Positions 18,979 through 27,921 are shown, numbered from the stretch's first letter. The stretch is DNA of 64,000 nt from Clostridiales bacterium (GCA_016281915.1 JAEEJO010000032.1:1-64000), one strand, 5' to 3'. Notes: generated from the sequence alone by a model not told the origin. Translations and numbers: made by a program.

Positions 18979-20232
18979 TTACGCTCTTTTTGCAAGAACG
19001 TCTTTTTCATAACGTTTAACTTCCGCAAGCCATTCTTCGCCTGCAGGAACGCCTGACTGATTGCAGAATTCTTCCCATACATAAATGAGCGGGAAGTTTT
19101 TATACTCTTCTGTGAGTGCAAGGCGCGAAGTGAAATCGCCTTCGAGCTCTGCTTTCTTCAGCGCTTCTGTAGGTTCAAGCAGCGCGTTCAGAAGAGCCTT
19201 CTGCATGCTTCTCATACCTATTACCCATGCGGCAACTCTGTTTATGCTTGCGTCAAAGTAGTCGAGCGCAATGTTTACCCTGTCCAGAAGACCGTTTCTG
19301 ACTATTTCCTGAGCTATGGCTTTCAGCTCGTCGTCAAAAATAACTACGTGGTCGCTGTCCCAGCGAACAGGACGCGATACGTGAAGCATAAGCTCGTCGG
19401 AAAAGAGCGCCATTGCGCTGATTTTTGCTGAAATGATTTCTGTGGGATGGAAATGACCCGAGTCAAGAGTTACCATAAGCTCGGGATGTCTGCCTGCATA
19501 ACCCATAAAGAATTCATGCGAACCGACAACGTAGCTTTCGCTGCCTATTCCGAAAAGTTTGCTTTCAACGGAGTCTTTGTTGTATCTCGGATCGATCTTT
19601 ACCGAGAAGATCTTGTCAAGAGATTCAGCCATTCTTATTCTCGGTGAAAGCTTGTCTATCGGCGATTCCTTGCAGCCGTCGCTCATCCAGAAGTTTGTGT
19701 TGCATCTCTGCCCGAGCTCTTTTCCGAAATACTCTGCAATTTTTCTGCAGCGTATGCCGTGCTCGATCCAGAATTCGCGGATAGCGCTGTCCTGCGAGGA
19801 GAGGGTCGCGCCGTCATTTGAATATTTATGACTGAAATACGTGGGGTTGAAGTCGAGACCGATTCCGTTTTCTTTTGCAAAATCCACCCATCCTGCGAAG
19901 TGCTTTGGCTCTATCTCGTTTCTGTCTACGAATTTTCCGCCGTTTTCAAGGTAGCTTGCGTGAAGATTCAGCTTATGTTTCTGAGGAATGAGAGAAAATG
20001 CTTTTATAATGTCCGCGCGGAGTTCGTCTGCCGTTCTTGCTTTTCCGGGATAGTTGCCTGTCGTCTGGATTCCGCCGCCGGAAAGCTCGCTTCCGGCTTT
20101 TTCAAAGCCGCATACGTCGTCACCCTGCCAGCAGTGCATGGATAATTTGATTTTTTTGAGTTTTTCTATCGCTGCGTCTGTATCAACGCCTATTGAAGCG
20201 TATTTCTCTTTGGCGATCTGATAGTTGCTCAT
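18979..20232 (-). CDS. rhaA: L-rhamnose isomerase
   Basis: Interconverts L-rhamnose and L-rhamnulose, the first step of rhamnose breakdown, in the cytoplasm. The 417 residues agree with the family's usual length (about 419). Characteristic blocks are [65 protein letters not shown] and [15 protein letters not shown], which contain the metal ligands. The start [11 protein letters not shown] at 20232 has a perfect GGAGGAAG site; longer frames are rejected. No rhamnulokinase, aldolase or RhaR-type regulator is adjacent. It begins a unit with icd and gpmI, an unusual grouping. Confidence 0.95.
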   Translation of the reverse strand: MSNYQIAKEKYASIGVDTDAAIEKLKKIKLSMHCWQGDDVCGFEKAGSELSGGGIQTTGNYPGKARTADELRADIIKAFSLIPQKHKLNLHASYLENGGKFVDRNEIEPKHFAGWVDFAKENGIGLDFNPTYFSHKYSNDGATLSSQDSAIREFWIEHGIRCRKIAEYFGKELGQRCNTNFWMSDGCKESPIDKLSPRIRMAESLDKIFSVKIDPRYNKDSVESKLFGIGSESYVVGSHEFFMGYAGRHPELMVTLDSGHFHPTEIISAKISAMALFSDELMLHVSRPVRWDSDHVVIFDDELKAIAQEIVRNGLLDRVNIALDYFDASINRVAAWVIGMRSMQKALLNALLEPTEALKKAELEGDFTSRLALTEEYKNFPLIYVWEEFCNQSGVPAGEEWLAEVKRYEKDVLAKRA

Positions 20233-20360
20233 GTTTCTTCCTCCGATATTTTGAATGTATATGTTTTGCCGATTATAAATCATCTGCGTCAATCTCGCGG
20301 CAGCAGCTGTTCTTACCATTATAATATGCAGCGGAGCTGCGAAATCCGTAAGATATTATT

Positions 20361-20389
20361 ATTCTATCAAAATATAAGCAAAAAGTCAA
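20361..20389 (-). promoter_or_regulatory. Promoter of rhaA-icd-gpmI
   Basis: Minus-strand TTGACT (20389-20384), 17-base spacer, TAGAAT (20366-20361). The leader is about 120 bases, with no recognised riboswitch. Divergent from the promoter at 20410-20438. Confidence 0.7.
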
Positions 20390-20409
20390 GGGAATATTTT
20401 CAATAAACC

Positions 20410-20438
20410 TTGACAATATTATGTTTCTATGATATAAT
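20410..20438 (+). promoter_or_regulatory. Perfect consensus promoter of the 20470 gene
   Basis: TTGACA, 17-base spacer, TATAAT: an exact match to the vegetative consensus. Confidence 0.85.
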
Positions 20439-20469
20439 ATGAATGCTAAACAATGAAAGGGGGATGTTT

Positions 20470-20775
20470 ATGGCTGAAAAAAAGACGGAATTTCTGACAT
20501 TCAAGGGCAGACCGCTCGTCCGTATGGGAAACATGATCTACTACGGCAATCCGGGAGACAAATACGTAGTAATGCTTCAGATCCTTTCCACCGAAGATTT
20601 TGACGGTTTCAAGCTCGCCCGCAAAGTTTCCGTTCAGCTGCAGCTGACAGACCCGGAAGTTAAAGCCGTTGACCGTATCGTGAAACGTTCCGAAAAGGTG
20701 GGACTGTATCAGGCAATGGTAATCGCCGATATCTGGCTTGAAAGAGCCCTTACGGAGGACTCTGCAGCAGAATAA
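20470..20775 (+). CDS. Small conserved-looking cytoplasmic protein of unknown function
   Basis: I do not recognise a named family. The 101-residue product starts MAEKKTEFLTFKGRPLVR and continues GNMIYYGNPGDKYVVMLQI, then an amphipathic C-terminal half rich in charged residues. There is no signal peptide or membrane segment. AAGGGGG lies at good distance from the ATG at 20470; in-frame starts upstream are too close to it. The perfect consensus promoter predicts constant, strong expression, suggesting a housekeeping role. It is transcribed alone, divergently from rhaA. Confidence 0.78.
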   Translation: MAEKKTEFLTFKGRPLVRMGNMIYYGNPGDKYVVMLQILSTEDFDGFKLARKVSVQLQLTDPEVKAVDRIVKRSEKVGLYQAMVIADIWLERALTEDSAAE

Positions 20776-20865
20776 AATACGTAAATTAGTGCATTTTCTA
20801 CGTCTGCGTATAAAATCGTTCTGTTGCAAACGTTATTTTTGGTTATATTGACTAATAAAAAACTC

Positions 20866-20894
20866 TTGACAAATTTATGACTATATAGTAGAAT
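20866..20894 (+). promoter_or_regulatory. Promoter of the 20985 lipoprotein gene
   Basis: TTGACA, 17-base spacer, TAGAAT, with a leader of about 85 bases and GAAAGGAAG before the ATG. Confidence 0.75.
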
Positions 20895-20984
20895 GTTAGT
20901 ATAACCAAAGTTGAATAAGAATATGTAATCTTTCTTGACAAAGAAGAATTAGCATATTAAAATTAGAAAGGAAGAATCATCAGT

Positions 20985-22352
20985 ATGAAAAAATTCATTT
21001 CGATTATGTTGGTCCTTTGTCTGACCTTAGGTATTATGGTCGGATGCTCCGGCGGCGATAGCAACGGTGTCAAGAATGGCGGCATAAAGAGCAATGATCT
21101 GAAAGACAGTTCGGAAACTCAGCAGCGTTGGCTCAGACTTCCCGATACATCGACCAATGTCTGCAACCTCGTAATCAACCCCGACGAATATTCGGGCAAT
21201 GCATCTGGTAATTTCAACAGACTGCCTCTTAACCTCGGTCTTCTCGATGCAGACAAGAAAGTTACTCAGACCCTCAACGACCTTATTTTCGTTGTTGAAA
21301 GCAAATCAGCTAACGGCGTAGGCGGAACAGAAGTATTCCTTCCTGTTTACGACCAGGATGCAGAAGATGTAAACACACGTTACACTGCTAAGAAAATGAC
21401 TCTTGACGTTGACGGCACAAAGGTCAGCGCTACTATCCCCGGCGGAGATGAAACCTCTACTCAGAACATCACCATGAGAGAGAAGATCCCCGTTGACTTC
21501 CAGACAGATATCGTAGCTGTTATTGACGTCATCTCAAGTAATAATGTTAAATGGAAAGTAACGGGCGCTTCCCAGAAGCCGACCTATTCCATTCTTGCTC
21601 AGAATGATACGGATGCTACAGGTCACTTCGCATTCAACCTCACTGAGATCCTTTCTCAGCAGGTAACTCCCGAAGACGATATCTCCGCTATGACCCTTAA
21701 CGTAACCATTGCAGTAATCGGCGGCGATTCTCCCCTCGTATTCCAGGATTACAAAGTTCTTTCTATAGAGAGAGGATTCCAGTATGCGGCAGCTGATGCT
21801 TCCACAACATGGTATCCCTACGGCATCGTTTCCACCCTCGAATATCCCAACGGCACTGCAGCTGAAGTTATGGACTACTTCGCAGGCTACAGAACAGTTG
21901 CAAGAAGAATCACCTTCAAGAAAGACGGTTCCTTCTATCTCGCAGGTAAAGTTTACGGCAAACTTACTTATGACGACAAGCAGAACCTCATGATCGTTGA
22001 AGGCAACGGCTTCAACTACGTTGTTTCTCCGAAGAGAAAACAGTACATCACGTTCTATAACAGCGAAGCTGATATGCTCAGCCGCTCTAACGGAACAACC
22101 GAACCTACCGACTCTACACAGTACTGGACAGTAGGCTGCGGCAGAATCGAAATCGACACAGATCTTTACGTATCCGTTGCTCTCGATGCATCCGCTCCTG
22201 TTGACCAGCTTTGCGAAGAAGCTAAGGATGCTGTAGGCGCAGGTATGACTGCAAAGAGAATTGAAAGGAATATCGCATACTGGGATCAATATCTCGCACA
22301 AATCACAATTCCGTCCGATCTCATTCTTGCATCCGCACCTGAGAAAAACTAA
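20985..22352 (+). CDS. Secreted lipoprotein of unknown function
   Basis: Exported lipoprotein of 455 residues: MKKFISIMLVLCLTLGIMVGCSGG gives a signal peptide with lipobox Cys near residue 21. The mature part begins with a flexible Asn/Gly/Ser stretch and then seems beta-rich, with many Asp/Asn/Thr residues and few Lys, and ends in a helical segment (QLCEEAKDAVGAGMTAKRIE). I see no enzyme motif and no solute-binding signature. Its own promoter and strong terminator mark it as a single, probably well-expressed gene for an envelope protein. Confidence 0.8.
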   Translation: MKKFISIMLVLCLTLGIMVGCSGGDSNGVKNGGIKSNDLKDSSETQQRWLRLPDTSTNVCNLVINPDEYSGNASGNFNRLPLNLGLLDADKKVTQTLNDLIFVVESKSANGVGGTEVFLPVYDQDAEDVNTRYTAKKMTLDVDGTKVSATIPGGDETSTQNITMREKIPVDFQTDIVAVIDVISSNNVKWKVTGASQKPTYSILAQNDTDATGHFAFNLTEILSQQVTPEDDISAMTLNVTIAVIGGDSPLVFQDYKVLSIERGFQYAAADASTTWYPYGIVSTLEYPNGTAAEVMDYFAGYRTVARRITFKKDGSFYLAGKVYGKLTYDDKQNLMIVEGNGFNYVVSPKRKQYITFYNSEADMLSRSNGTTEPTDSTQYWTVGCGRIEIDTDLYVSVALDASAPVDQLCEEAKDAVGAGMTAKRIERNIAYWDQYLAQITIPSDLILASAPEKN

Positions 22353-22382
22353 GCCAAACTGATCGAAATTAAACAATATTAT

Positions 22383-22429
22383 ATGCGGGAGAATATGTTG
22401 AGTATTCTCCCGCATAATATTCTTTTTTT
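22383..22429 (+). terminator. Terminator of the 20985 lipoprotein gene
   Basis: A 13-bp perfect stem ATGCGGGAGAATA/TATTCTCCCGCAT (22383-22395 with 22403-22415), then AATATTCTTTTTTTA. Confidence 0.92.
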
Positions 22430-22554
22430 ATCCCGCTGACGATCTCTGCCCTGAAACCTAAAATAATAACCGTATGTGGGAAAAAATGCTGTTTTTTGTT
22501 CATTTTCAACAATAAACGCGTCGAAATAATCAAAAAGTATATCGAAAATAACAG

Positions 22555-22583
22555 TTTACAAACACATAATAATGTGGTATAAT
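22555..22583 (+). promoter_or_regulatory. Promoter of the symporter gene
   Basis: TTTACA, 17-base spacer, TATAAT. Confidence 0.75.
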
Positions 22584-22591
22584 TATACAAA

Positions 22592-22642
22592 TTTCCGGGT
22601 TCCGAAGCGGGGTCTTGAGGAGACAGGCGCCGGAACGGAAAA
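22592..22642 (+). promoter_or_regulatory. Structured leader before the symporter gene
   Basis: The segment TTTCCG-GG-TTCCG pairs with CGGAACGGAAA 26 bases later, giving an 11-bp stem with a two-base bulge. It begins within a few bases of the expected transcription start. I match it to no known riboswitch class. The rest of the 340-base gap holds the upstream terminator, the promoter and purine-rich repeats (GCAAACGCAGTAAACGCAGG) before the start codon. Confidence 0.4.
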
Positions 22643-22693
22643 ATCTATTTTTAAGGCAAACGCAGTAAACGCAGGAAAGGCAGGAAAAACAAA

Positions 22694-24220
22694 ATGAACA
22701 CTCAGCTTATAGCTATCGCCGCTCTCGTAATTTTTGCGGCAATAATGATAGTGATTGGCATTTTCACGTCCAGGAAGTCTTCTACCCTGGACGGATTTTT
22801 ATTGGGCGGACGTAAGATCGGCGCGTGGCTGACGGCGTTTTCTTACGGCACAACTTACTTCTCAGCAGTAATTTTTATCGGCTATGCAGGCAAAAACGGA
22901 TGGGACGTAGGCTTTGCGGCTATGTGGATAGGTATTGGCAACGCTCTCATCGGCGCCCTTGCCGCATGGATCGTTCTCGCTAAAAGAACGAGAAGAATGA
23001 CCCGTAAACTCAACGCCCGCACGATGCCGGAATTTTTCAGCGCACGCTATGAAAGCCACGGCATGAAAATTTACGCAGCGGTTATCATATTTATATTCCT
23101 TGTTCCGTATGCCGCAACGGTATACAAAGGTCTCGGTTCTCTCTTCGGTTCAATTTTCCCGAATGATATCCTCGGTATGTCACCGACAACAGTATGTATG
23201 ATAATAGTCGCAGTTCTTGCGGCAGCATACCTCGTTCTCGGCGGATACATCGCATCGGCGATAAGCAACCTTGTTCAGGGTATCATAATGATTGCAGGCG
23301 TTATAATAATGTGTGTTGCGCTTGTAAATCACCCGAATGTCGGCGGTGTAGGCAACGCGATAAAATCACTCGGCGAAATCAACCCCACTCTTACAAGCAT
23401 TTTCGGCGGATCGAACGCCTCGTTCCTTCTCTGGAACATCCTTCTTACAAGCTTCGGTACATGGGGTCTTCCTCAGATGGTCCACAAATACTATGCCATC
23501 AAGGATGAGACCGAAATCAAAAAAGGCTCAGTTATCTCCACGATATTCTGCATTATAATCGGATGCGGCGCATACTTTGCAGGCTCTCTCGGCAGGTTCT
23601 TCATCAGCGCAAACGAAGCCGGCGCCCCTGATATAGCCGGAGGATATGACAGTGTCGTTCCCACAATGCTCAATGCTGCTTTTTCGTCTTCCGTTCTCGG
23701 AAATATCCTTCTGAGCATAATTCTTCTCTGCGTTCTTTCTTCTTCAATGTCAACGCTTTCTTCAATAGTGCTCACGTCATCTACCGCGATCAGCGTAGAC
23801 CTTTTGGGTGCGTTCGGTAAGGGCAAAGACGAAGATCCCAAAAAGCAGATGATAATAACAAGGCTTCTTTGCTTCTTATTTATTGCTCTGTCCCTTATTT
23901 TTGCGCTTTTCAACTTCTCGATAATCGTATCGATCATGTCGTTTTCATGGGGCGTCGTTTCAGGCTGCTTTATCGGCCCGTACATCTGGGGACTTTACTC
24001 AAAGAAAACAACACGCGCCGGCGCATGGTGCGGTCTTCTTTCCGGAGTTGCCGTTTTCGCGGTATACTACACCCTTTCCCTCATTGTTCCTTCAATAAGA
24101 TTTGACGTTGCAATGTGCGGTGTAATGGCTATGGCAGTATCGTTCGTTTCGGTTCCGCTTGTCAGCGCCTTTACGAAAAAACTCCCCGAAAACACGCTGA
24201 AGGCTGCTTTTGAAGATTGA
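22694..24220 (+). CDS. Sodium:solute symporter (SSS family)
   Basis: Integral membrane transporter of 508 residues with about 12-13 predicted helices, importing a small organic solute with sodium. Typical SSS parts are the N-terminal helix, then DGFLLGGRKIGAWLTAFSYGTTYFSAVIFIGYAGK, WGLPQMVHKYYAIKDE, and VLSSSMSTLSSIVLTSSTAISVDL, where the conserved Ser/Thr residues of the sodium site lie. Substrate cannot be read; the following gene is a sugar isomerase/epimerase-like protein, which hints at a sugar or polyol, but that gene has a separate promoter. GCAGGAAAAACAAA precedes the ATG. Confidence 0.92.
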   Translation: MNTQLIAIAALVIFAAIMIVIGIFTSRKSSTLDGFLLGGRKIGAWLTAFSYGTTYFSAVIFIGYAGKNGWDVGFAAMWIGIGNALIGALAAWIVLAKRTRRMTRKLNARTMPEFFSARYESHGMKIYAAVIIFIFLVPYAATVYKGLGSLFGSIFPNDILGMSPTTVCMIIVAVLAAAYLVLGGYIASAISNLVQGIIMIAGVIIMCVALVNHPNVGGVGNAIKSLGEINPTLTSIFGGSNASFLLWNILLTSFGTWGLPQMVHKYYAIKDETEIKKGSVISTIFCIIIGCGAYFAGSLGRFFISANEAGAPDIAGGYDSVVPTMLNAAFSSSVLGNILLSIILLCVLSSSMSTLSSIVLTSSTAISVDLLGAFGKGKDEDPKKQMIITRLLCFLFIALSLIFALFNFSIIVSIMSFSWGVVSGCFIGPYIWGLYSKKTTRAGAWCGLLSGVAVFAVYYTLSLIVPSIRFDVAMCGVMAMAVSFVSVPLVSAFTKKLPENTLKAAFED

Positions 24221-24237
24221 TCTTTTGTGAAATTAAT

Positions 24238-24277
24238 AACGGCTGAAGTAAGAGAGCTTATTTCAGCCGTTTTTTTA
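24238..24277 (+). terminator. Terminator of the symporter gene
   Basis: A 10-bp stem AACGGCTGAA/TTCAGCCGTT (24238-24247 with 24262-24271) followed by TTTTTT. Confidence 0.9.
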
Positions 24278-24293
24278 TTGATCGCATATTGCC

Positions 24294-24322
24294 TTGACAA
24301 AAACAGAAAAGTGTGTTAAGAT
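24294..24322 (+). promoter_or_regulatory. Promoter of the 24371-26255 unit
   Basis: TTGACA, 17-base spacer, TAAGAT. Confidence 0.7.
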
Positions 24323-24370
24323 AAAAAAGTAAAGATATCTGAAACCGCTATCGGTTTTTATTGGTGAATT

Positions 24371-25174
24371 ATGGAAATTCTTTTATCAACCGGCACGTTT
24401 ATAGGCAGAATTAATGACCGCAATCACGACCTGTTGCCCGAACACAAAAATGATTTCAGGTGCGACGGTTTTGAATTTATGATTTTTCCCGATTTTTATG
24501 CTCAGCGCACGGCAGTTACGGAAAAATATCTTGCTGCGGAAATAAACATACCGGTAATGCATTTTGATAAGGATATCGGAGACGGCATAGGCAGTGAAGA
24601 TGATGGAAAATATGCTCATGCTCTCGATCTTCTGAAAATAAATCTTGAAACGGCGAATATTCTCGGCGCAAAAAAGGCTGTTATCCATCTCTGGGGCAGG
24701 ACTGACAGCGATAAAAACAGTGAGCTAATCTATTCCCGCGCAGGCGAAGTAAAAGATATATGCACCGGATACGGCGTAATGCCCGTTTTTGAGAATATCT
24801 TCTGCTGTATCTCATCTCCGCTTTATCATCTTCAAAATCTTTCTGCTATTTATCCCGATATGCGTTTTATTATCGATTCGCGCCCCGCTCAGTTTCACGC
24901 AGAGCTTGAAAAAACCCTGAAAAGCCCGATAATGAAAAAAACAGAGCATCTTCATATAAACGATTATGCCGGCGGATATAAAGAGTGGGAAAAGGTCAAC
25001 CCGATCCCTCAGCCCCGAAAAGGCAATATCGACTGGGATATGTATTTTGACGGGATCAGAAAATCGGGATACAACGGCACGGTCACGCTTGAAGCCCCCG
25101 CGCATCTGCCTGAAGGCGTAGACAGCAAAACGCTCAACGAAAGCCTTGATTTTATAAGAAAAAACCTTTCTTAA
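24371..25174 (+). CDS. Sugar phosphate isomerase/epimerase-like TIM-barrel protein
   Basis: A 267-residue protein of the xylose-isomerase-like TIM-barrel (AP endonuclease 2) superfamily. Supporting parts are CDGFEFMIFP near the N-terminus, KKAVIHLWGR, GYGVMPVFENIF (a metal-binding Glu at the end of a barrel strand), DMRFIIDSRPAQFH and EHLHINDYAGGYKEW, followed by GNIDWDMYFDGIRKSGYNGTVTLEAP. These fit metal-binding residues at strand ends. Enzymes of this group isomerise or epimerise sugars or inositols, or dehydrate them; the reaction is not assignable here. First gene of a three-gene unit with two acetyltransferases. Confidence 0.8.
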   Translation: MEILLSTGTFIGRINDRNHDLLPEHKNDFRCDGFEFMIFPDFYAQRTAVTEKYLAAEINIPVMHFDKDIGDGIGSEDDGKYAHALDLLKINLETANILGAKKAVIHLWGRTDSDKNSELIYSRAGEVKDICTGYGVMPVFENIFCCISSPLYHLQNLSAIYPDMRFIIDSRPAQFHAELEKTLKSPIMKKTEHLHINDYAGGYKEWEKVNPIPQPRKGNIDWDMYFDGIRKSGYNGTVTLEAPAHLPEGVDSKTLNESLDFIRKNLS

Positions 25175-25193
25175 CAACAGATCGGAAATAAAA

Positions 25194-25682
25194 ATGACTG
25201 ACCAAAACGATACGCTCATTATCAGAAGAGCTGAAGAAAAAGATATCCCTGCAATTATGGCGCTCCTTTCGCAGGTCCTTACCGTTCATTCAGACAAAAG
25301 ACCGGATATATTCAGGAGCAACGTCACAAAATACAACGAAAGTCAGCTGATGCAGATACTCGGCGATGAAAATAAACCGATATTCGTTGCAGACAATGAA
25401 GGAACGGTTCTCGGCTACGCCTTCTGTCAGCTCCAATGCCCGCTTGAAAGCTCTGTTTTAAAGCCCGTAAAAACGCTTTATATCGACGATCTTTGCGTTG
25501 ATGAAAAACACAGAGGCCAAAAGACGGGAACGATGCTTTTTGAGGCGGTAAAATCATTTGCAAAAAAAGAAAACTGCTATAATATCACCCTGAACGTCTG
25601 GTCGTTCAATAAACCTGCTCTTAAATTTTATGAATCGCTCGGTATGACGCCGCAGCGCGAGTATAAAGAGTTTATACTGTAA
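25194..25682 (+). CDS. GNAT family N-acetyltransferase
   Basis: Acetyl-CoA-dependent transferase of 162 residues. Motif A is LCVDEKHRGQKTGTMLFEAV, containing the RGQKTG acetyl-CoA pyrophosphate loop, and motif B lies in LNVWSFNKPALKFYESLGM, typical of small-molecule or protein N-acetyltransferases. Substrate unknown. It starts 19 bases after the TIM-barrel gene and is followed by a second, unrelated GNAT gene after nine bases. Confidence 0.92.
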   Translation: MTDQNDTLIIRRAEEKDIPAIMALLSQVLTVHSDKRPDIFRSNVTKYNESQLMQILGDENKPIFVADNEGTVLGYAFCQLQCPLESSVLKPVKTLYIDDLCVDEKHRGQKTGTMLFEAVKSFAKKENCYNITLNVWSFNKPALKFYESLGMTPQREYKEFIL

Positions 25683-25691
25683 AGGAGAAAT

Positions 25692-26255
25692 ATGGAACAC
25701 AAAGGAACAGTCCGTCTTGAAAGCGAAAGACTGATTCTTCGCAGATTCGAGATGTCCGACGTTGACGCAATGTATGCCAACTGGGCAACAGACTTAAAAA
25801 CAACAAAATATCTGCGATGGAATCCGCACGAGTCAAAAATGGTCACTGCCGAATACGTTTCGGGCGTTATTTCTCTTTACATCAACCCCATGACGTATAA
25901 CTGGATAATCGAGTTCAAGGATGAAAACACGGTTATAGGAAGTATAGATTTTCACGCTATTTCGGACCGCGACGAAAGGCTTGAGCTCGGCTTTTGCATG
26001 GGCTCGCGCTGGTGGAACAGGGGACTGATGACGGAAGCCGTGCGCACCGCCATAGGTTTTGCGTTCAGAGAGCTTAAAGCGCATAAAATAGGCGCGTCTT
26101 ATGAAGAAGAGAACGTAGCGTCAGGCAAAGTAATGATGAAAAACAAAATGATATACGAGGGCAGGCTTCGCGAGCATTACAGAAAGCATGACGGAACGTT
26201 TTCCGACGTGCTTTATTACGGAATAATGCGTGACGAATGGGAAAAACTGAAATAA
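25692..26255 (+). CDS. GNAT acetyltransferase, RimJ/RimL type
   Basis: A 187-residue acetyltransferase. TVRLESERLILRRFEMSDVDAM is the N-terminal block of the RimJ/RimL branch, and LGFCMGSRWWNRGLMTEAVRTAIGFAF holds the acetyl-CoA loop (RWWNRGLMTEA). Relatives acetylate the N-terminus of ribosomal proteins, aminoglycosides or small amines; nothing here decides among these. GGAGAAAT precedes the ATG. Last gene before a bidirectional terminator. Confidence 0.92.
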   Translation: MEHKGTVRLESERLILRRFEMSDVDAMYANWATDLKTTKYLRWNPHESKMVTAEYVSGVISLYINPMTYNWIIEFKDENTVIGSIDFHAISDRDERLELGFCMGSRWWNRGLMTEAVRTAIGFAFRELKAHKIGASYEEENVASGKVMMKNKMIYEGRLREHYRKHDGTFSDVLYYGIMRDEWEKLK

Positions 26256-26257
26256 AA

Positions 26258-26289
26258 AAAAGTTCACCTGAAAAGGTGAACTTTTATTT
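26258..26289. terminator. Bidirectional terminator between converging units
   Basis: A 12-bp perfect stem AAAAGTTCACCT/AGGTGAACTTTT (26258-26269 with 26274-26285) with a GAAA loop. T-rich on the right for the plus strand, A-rich on the left for the minus strand. Confidence 0.92.
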
Positions 26290-26756
26290 TATAATTCTGA
26301 AAGGACCGTTTCAAACACCGCGTTTGCGGTCTGTTTGCGTATCTCTTTTCTTGTTCCCGAAAGAGAAAGCTTTTTTACCGTCTGTTTACCGTCTTTGAAG
26401 CAGACGGAAATATAAACGAGTCCTACCGGCTTGTCTTTTGTTCCTCCGCCGGGACCGGCAATACCTGTTGTTGAAACCCCTATGTCTGCATCGGCGGCTT
26501 TAAGCACACCCTTTGCCATTGCCGCGGCAGTCTGTTCCGAAACAGCTCCTACGGTATCAAGCACTTCCTTCGGAACGCTGAGAAAACGGTTTTTTATTTC
26601 GTTTGCATATGAAACTATTCCCATATCGAATACGTCCGAAGCACCGGGAACATCGGTTATTCTCTTTGCGATAAGCCCGCCCGTGCACGATTCGGCGGTG
26701 GCAATTTTCATTCCTTTAGTTTTCAGTAACGATACGATCTTTTCTTCCGGGAGCAT
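26289..26756 (-). CDS. pncC: Nicotinamide-nucleotide amidohydrolase, CinA C-terminal domain
   Basis: Stand-alone CinA-C domain protein of 155 residues; PncC deamidates nicotinamide mononucleotide in the pyridine nucleotide salvage cycle. Family blocks: KIATAESCTGGLIAKRITDVPGAS, GIVSYANEIKN, AVSEQTAAAMAKG and STTGIAGPGGGTKDKPVG. The chosen start makes it overlap the end of thiI by 41 bases. A shorter start at 26711 would begin at MKIATAES, but the full version contains the N-terminal helix usual for the family. Last gene of the long minus-strand unit. Confidence 0.92.
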   Translation of the reverse strand: MLPEEKIVSLLKTKGMKIATAESCTGGLIAKRITDVPGASDVFDMGIVSYANEIKNRFLSVPKEVLDTVGAVSEQTAAAMAKGVLKAADADIGVSTTGIAGPGGGTKDKPVGLVYISVCFKDGKQTVKKLSLSGTRKEIRKQTANAVFETVLSEL

Positions 26757-27921
26757 AGAGCGTTATCCTTTCTGTTCTTTCGATCATTCCGTCAAGAAGA
26801 CTGTTTTCGTCAAGATTTGACTCCGCTTTTTCAACCGATTCCAACGTCGGGTTCGTTTTCGGATGGCGAGGTGTAAACACCGTGCAGCAGTCCTCAAACG
26901 GGAGCGAGGATATCTCAAAAGTATCAATCTTTCTTGCAAGATCTATTATGTCCTGCTTATCTGTGCCTATAAACGGTCTGAAAACGGGCAGCGTTGATAC
27001 GGCATCGGTGCAGCGGATCGCTCCGAGAGTCTGCGATGCAACCTGACCGAGACTTTCACCTGTGATTATTGCTCCCGCATTTATTTTTTCTGCAAGCCCG
27101 CAGGCAATTTTAAGCATATATCTGCGCATTATGACCGTGAAAAACTCTTCGGGGCACTTGTCTTTTATCTCTTCCTGAATTTCCGTGAACGGAACAACGT
27201 AAAGATCTATCTGTCCGGCATAAACGCAGAGCTTTTTTGCGAGCGAAACCACCTTTTCCTTCGCTCTGTCGCTTGTGTATGGCGGCGATTCAAAATGTAT
27301 GGCTGAAATTTTCAGACCTCTCTTTGCCATAACGTATCCTGCGGCAGGGCTGTCTATGCCTCCTGAAAGCATAAGAAGTCCGTGCCCGCCTGTGCCGGCA
27401 GGAAGTCCGCCCGCGCCTCTTTCGGGATTGCCGTGAATAAATATGTATCCTTCGCGCACTTCGGCATAAACGGTCACTTCCGGTGATTTAACGTCAACGG
27501 AAAGATTCGGGAAGCGGTCAAGAAGGTATTCGCCCAAAAGTTCCATGATCTGCGGTGAAGTAAGATTATAGTTTTTATCGGCTCTCTTTGCCTCGACCTT
27601 GAATGTTTTTGCCCTTGAAAGCTGGCGTGACAGATATTTGCCCGCAGTTTCCTTCACTTCTTCAAAATCGTAGGAGCATTTTACTGCGCGGCACAACGAT
27701 ACTATGCCGAAAACCTTTTTGCAGGCGTCGTATGCTCCGTCAAAATCGGCATATTCACCTTCCACCTCAACAAATATCGTAGACTGCTTGTCGCTGACCA
27801 CGGGGTTTCCGTAGGGCCATACGGCGCGTTTTACGTTTTTGACAAGAGTGCTTTCAAATCTGTTGCGGTTAAGTCCTTTCAGTATAACTTCACCGAGTTT
27901 CAGTAGAATAATTTCGTTCAT
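26716..27921 (-). CDS. thiI: tRNA 4-thiouridine synthase ThiI
   Basis: ATP-dependent sulfurtransferase that makes 4-thiouridine at tRNA position 8 and can supply sulfur to thiamine synthesis. The 401-residue protein has an N-terminal ferredoxin-like/THUMP region (residues 1-165) and a PP-loop ATPase with LSGGIDSPAAGYVMAKRG near 183-200. It ends EDCCTVFTPRHPKTNP plus a short tail, with no rhodanese domain, as is usual in Bacillota. It needs a cysteine desulfurase partner, and one is encoded nine bases upstream. Confidence 0.95.
   Translation of the reverse strand: MNEIILLKLGEVILKGLNRNRFESTLVKNVKRAVWPYGNPVVSDKQSTIFVEVEGEYADFDGAYDACKKVFGIVSLCRAVKCSYDFEEVKETAGKYLSRQLSRAKTFKVEAKRADKNYNLTSPQIMELLGEYLLDRFPNLSVDVKSPEVTVYAEVREGYIFIHGNPERGAGGLPAGTGGHGLLMLSGGIDSPAAGYVMAKRGLKISAIHFESPPYTSDRAKEKVVSLAKKLCVYAGQIDLYVVPFTEIQEEIKDKCPEEFFTVIMRRYMLKIACGLAEKINAGAIITGESLGQVASQTLGAIRCTDAVSTLPVFRPFIGTDKQDIIDLARKIDTFEISSLPFEDCCTVFTPRHPKTNPTLESVEKAESNLDENSLLDGMIERTERITLYAPGRKDRIVTEN

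Noticed and set aside
21534..22415. Minus-strand frame of 293 codons opposite the 20985 lipoprotein gene
   Set aside because: It begins inside the terminator and has no ribosome site; Cys-rich composition is typical of an antisense shadow.
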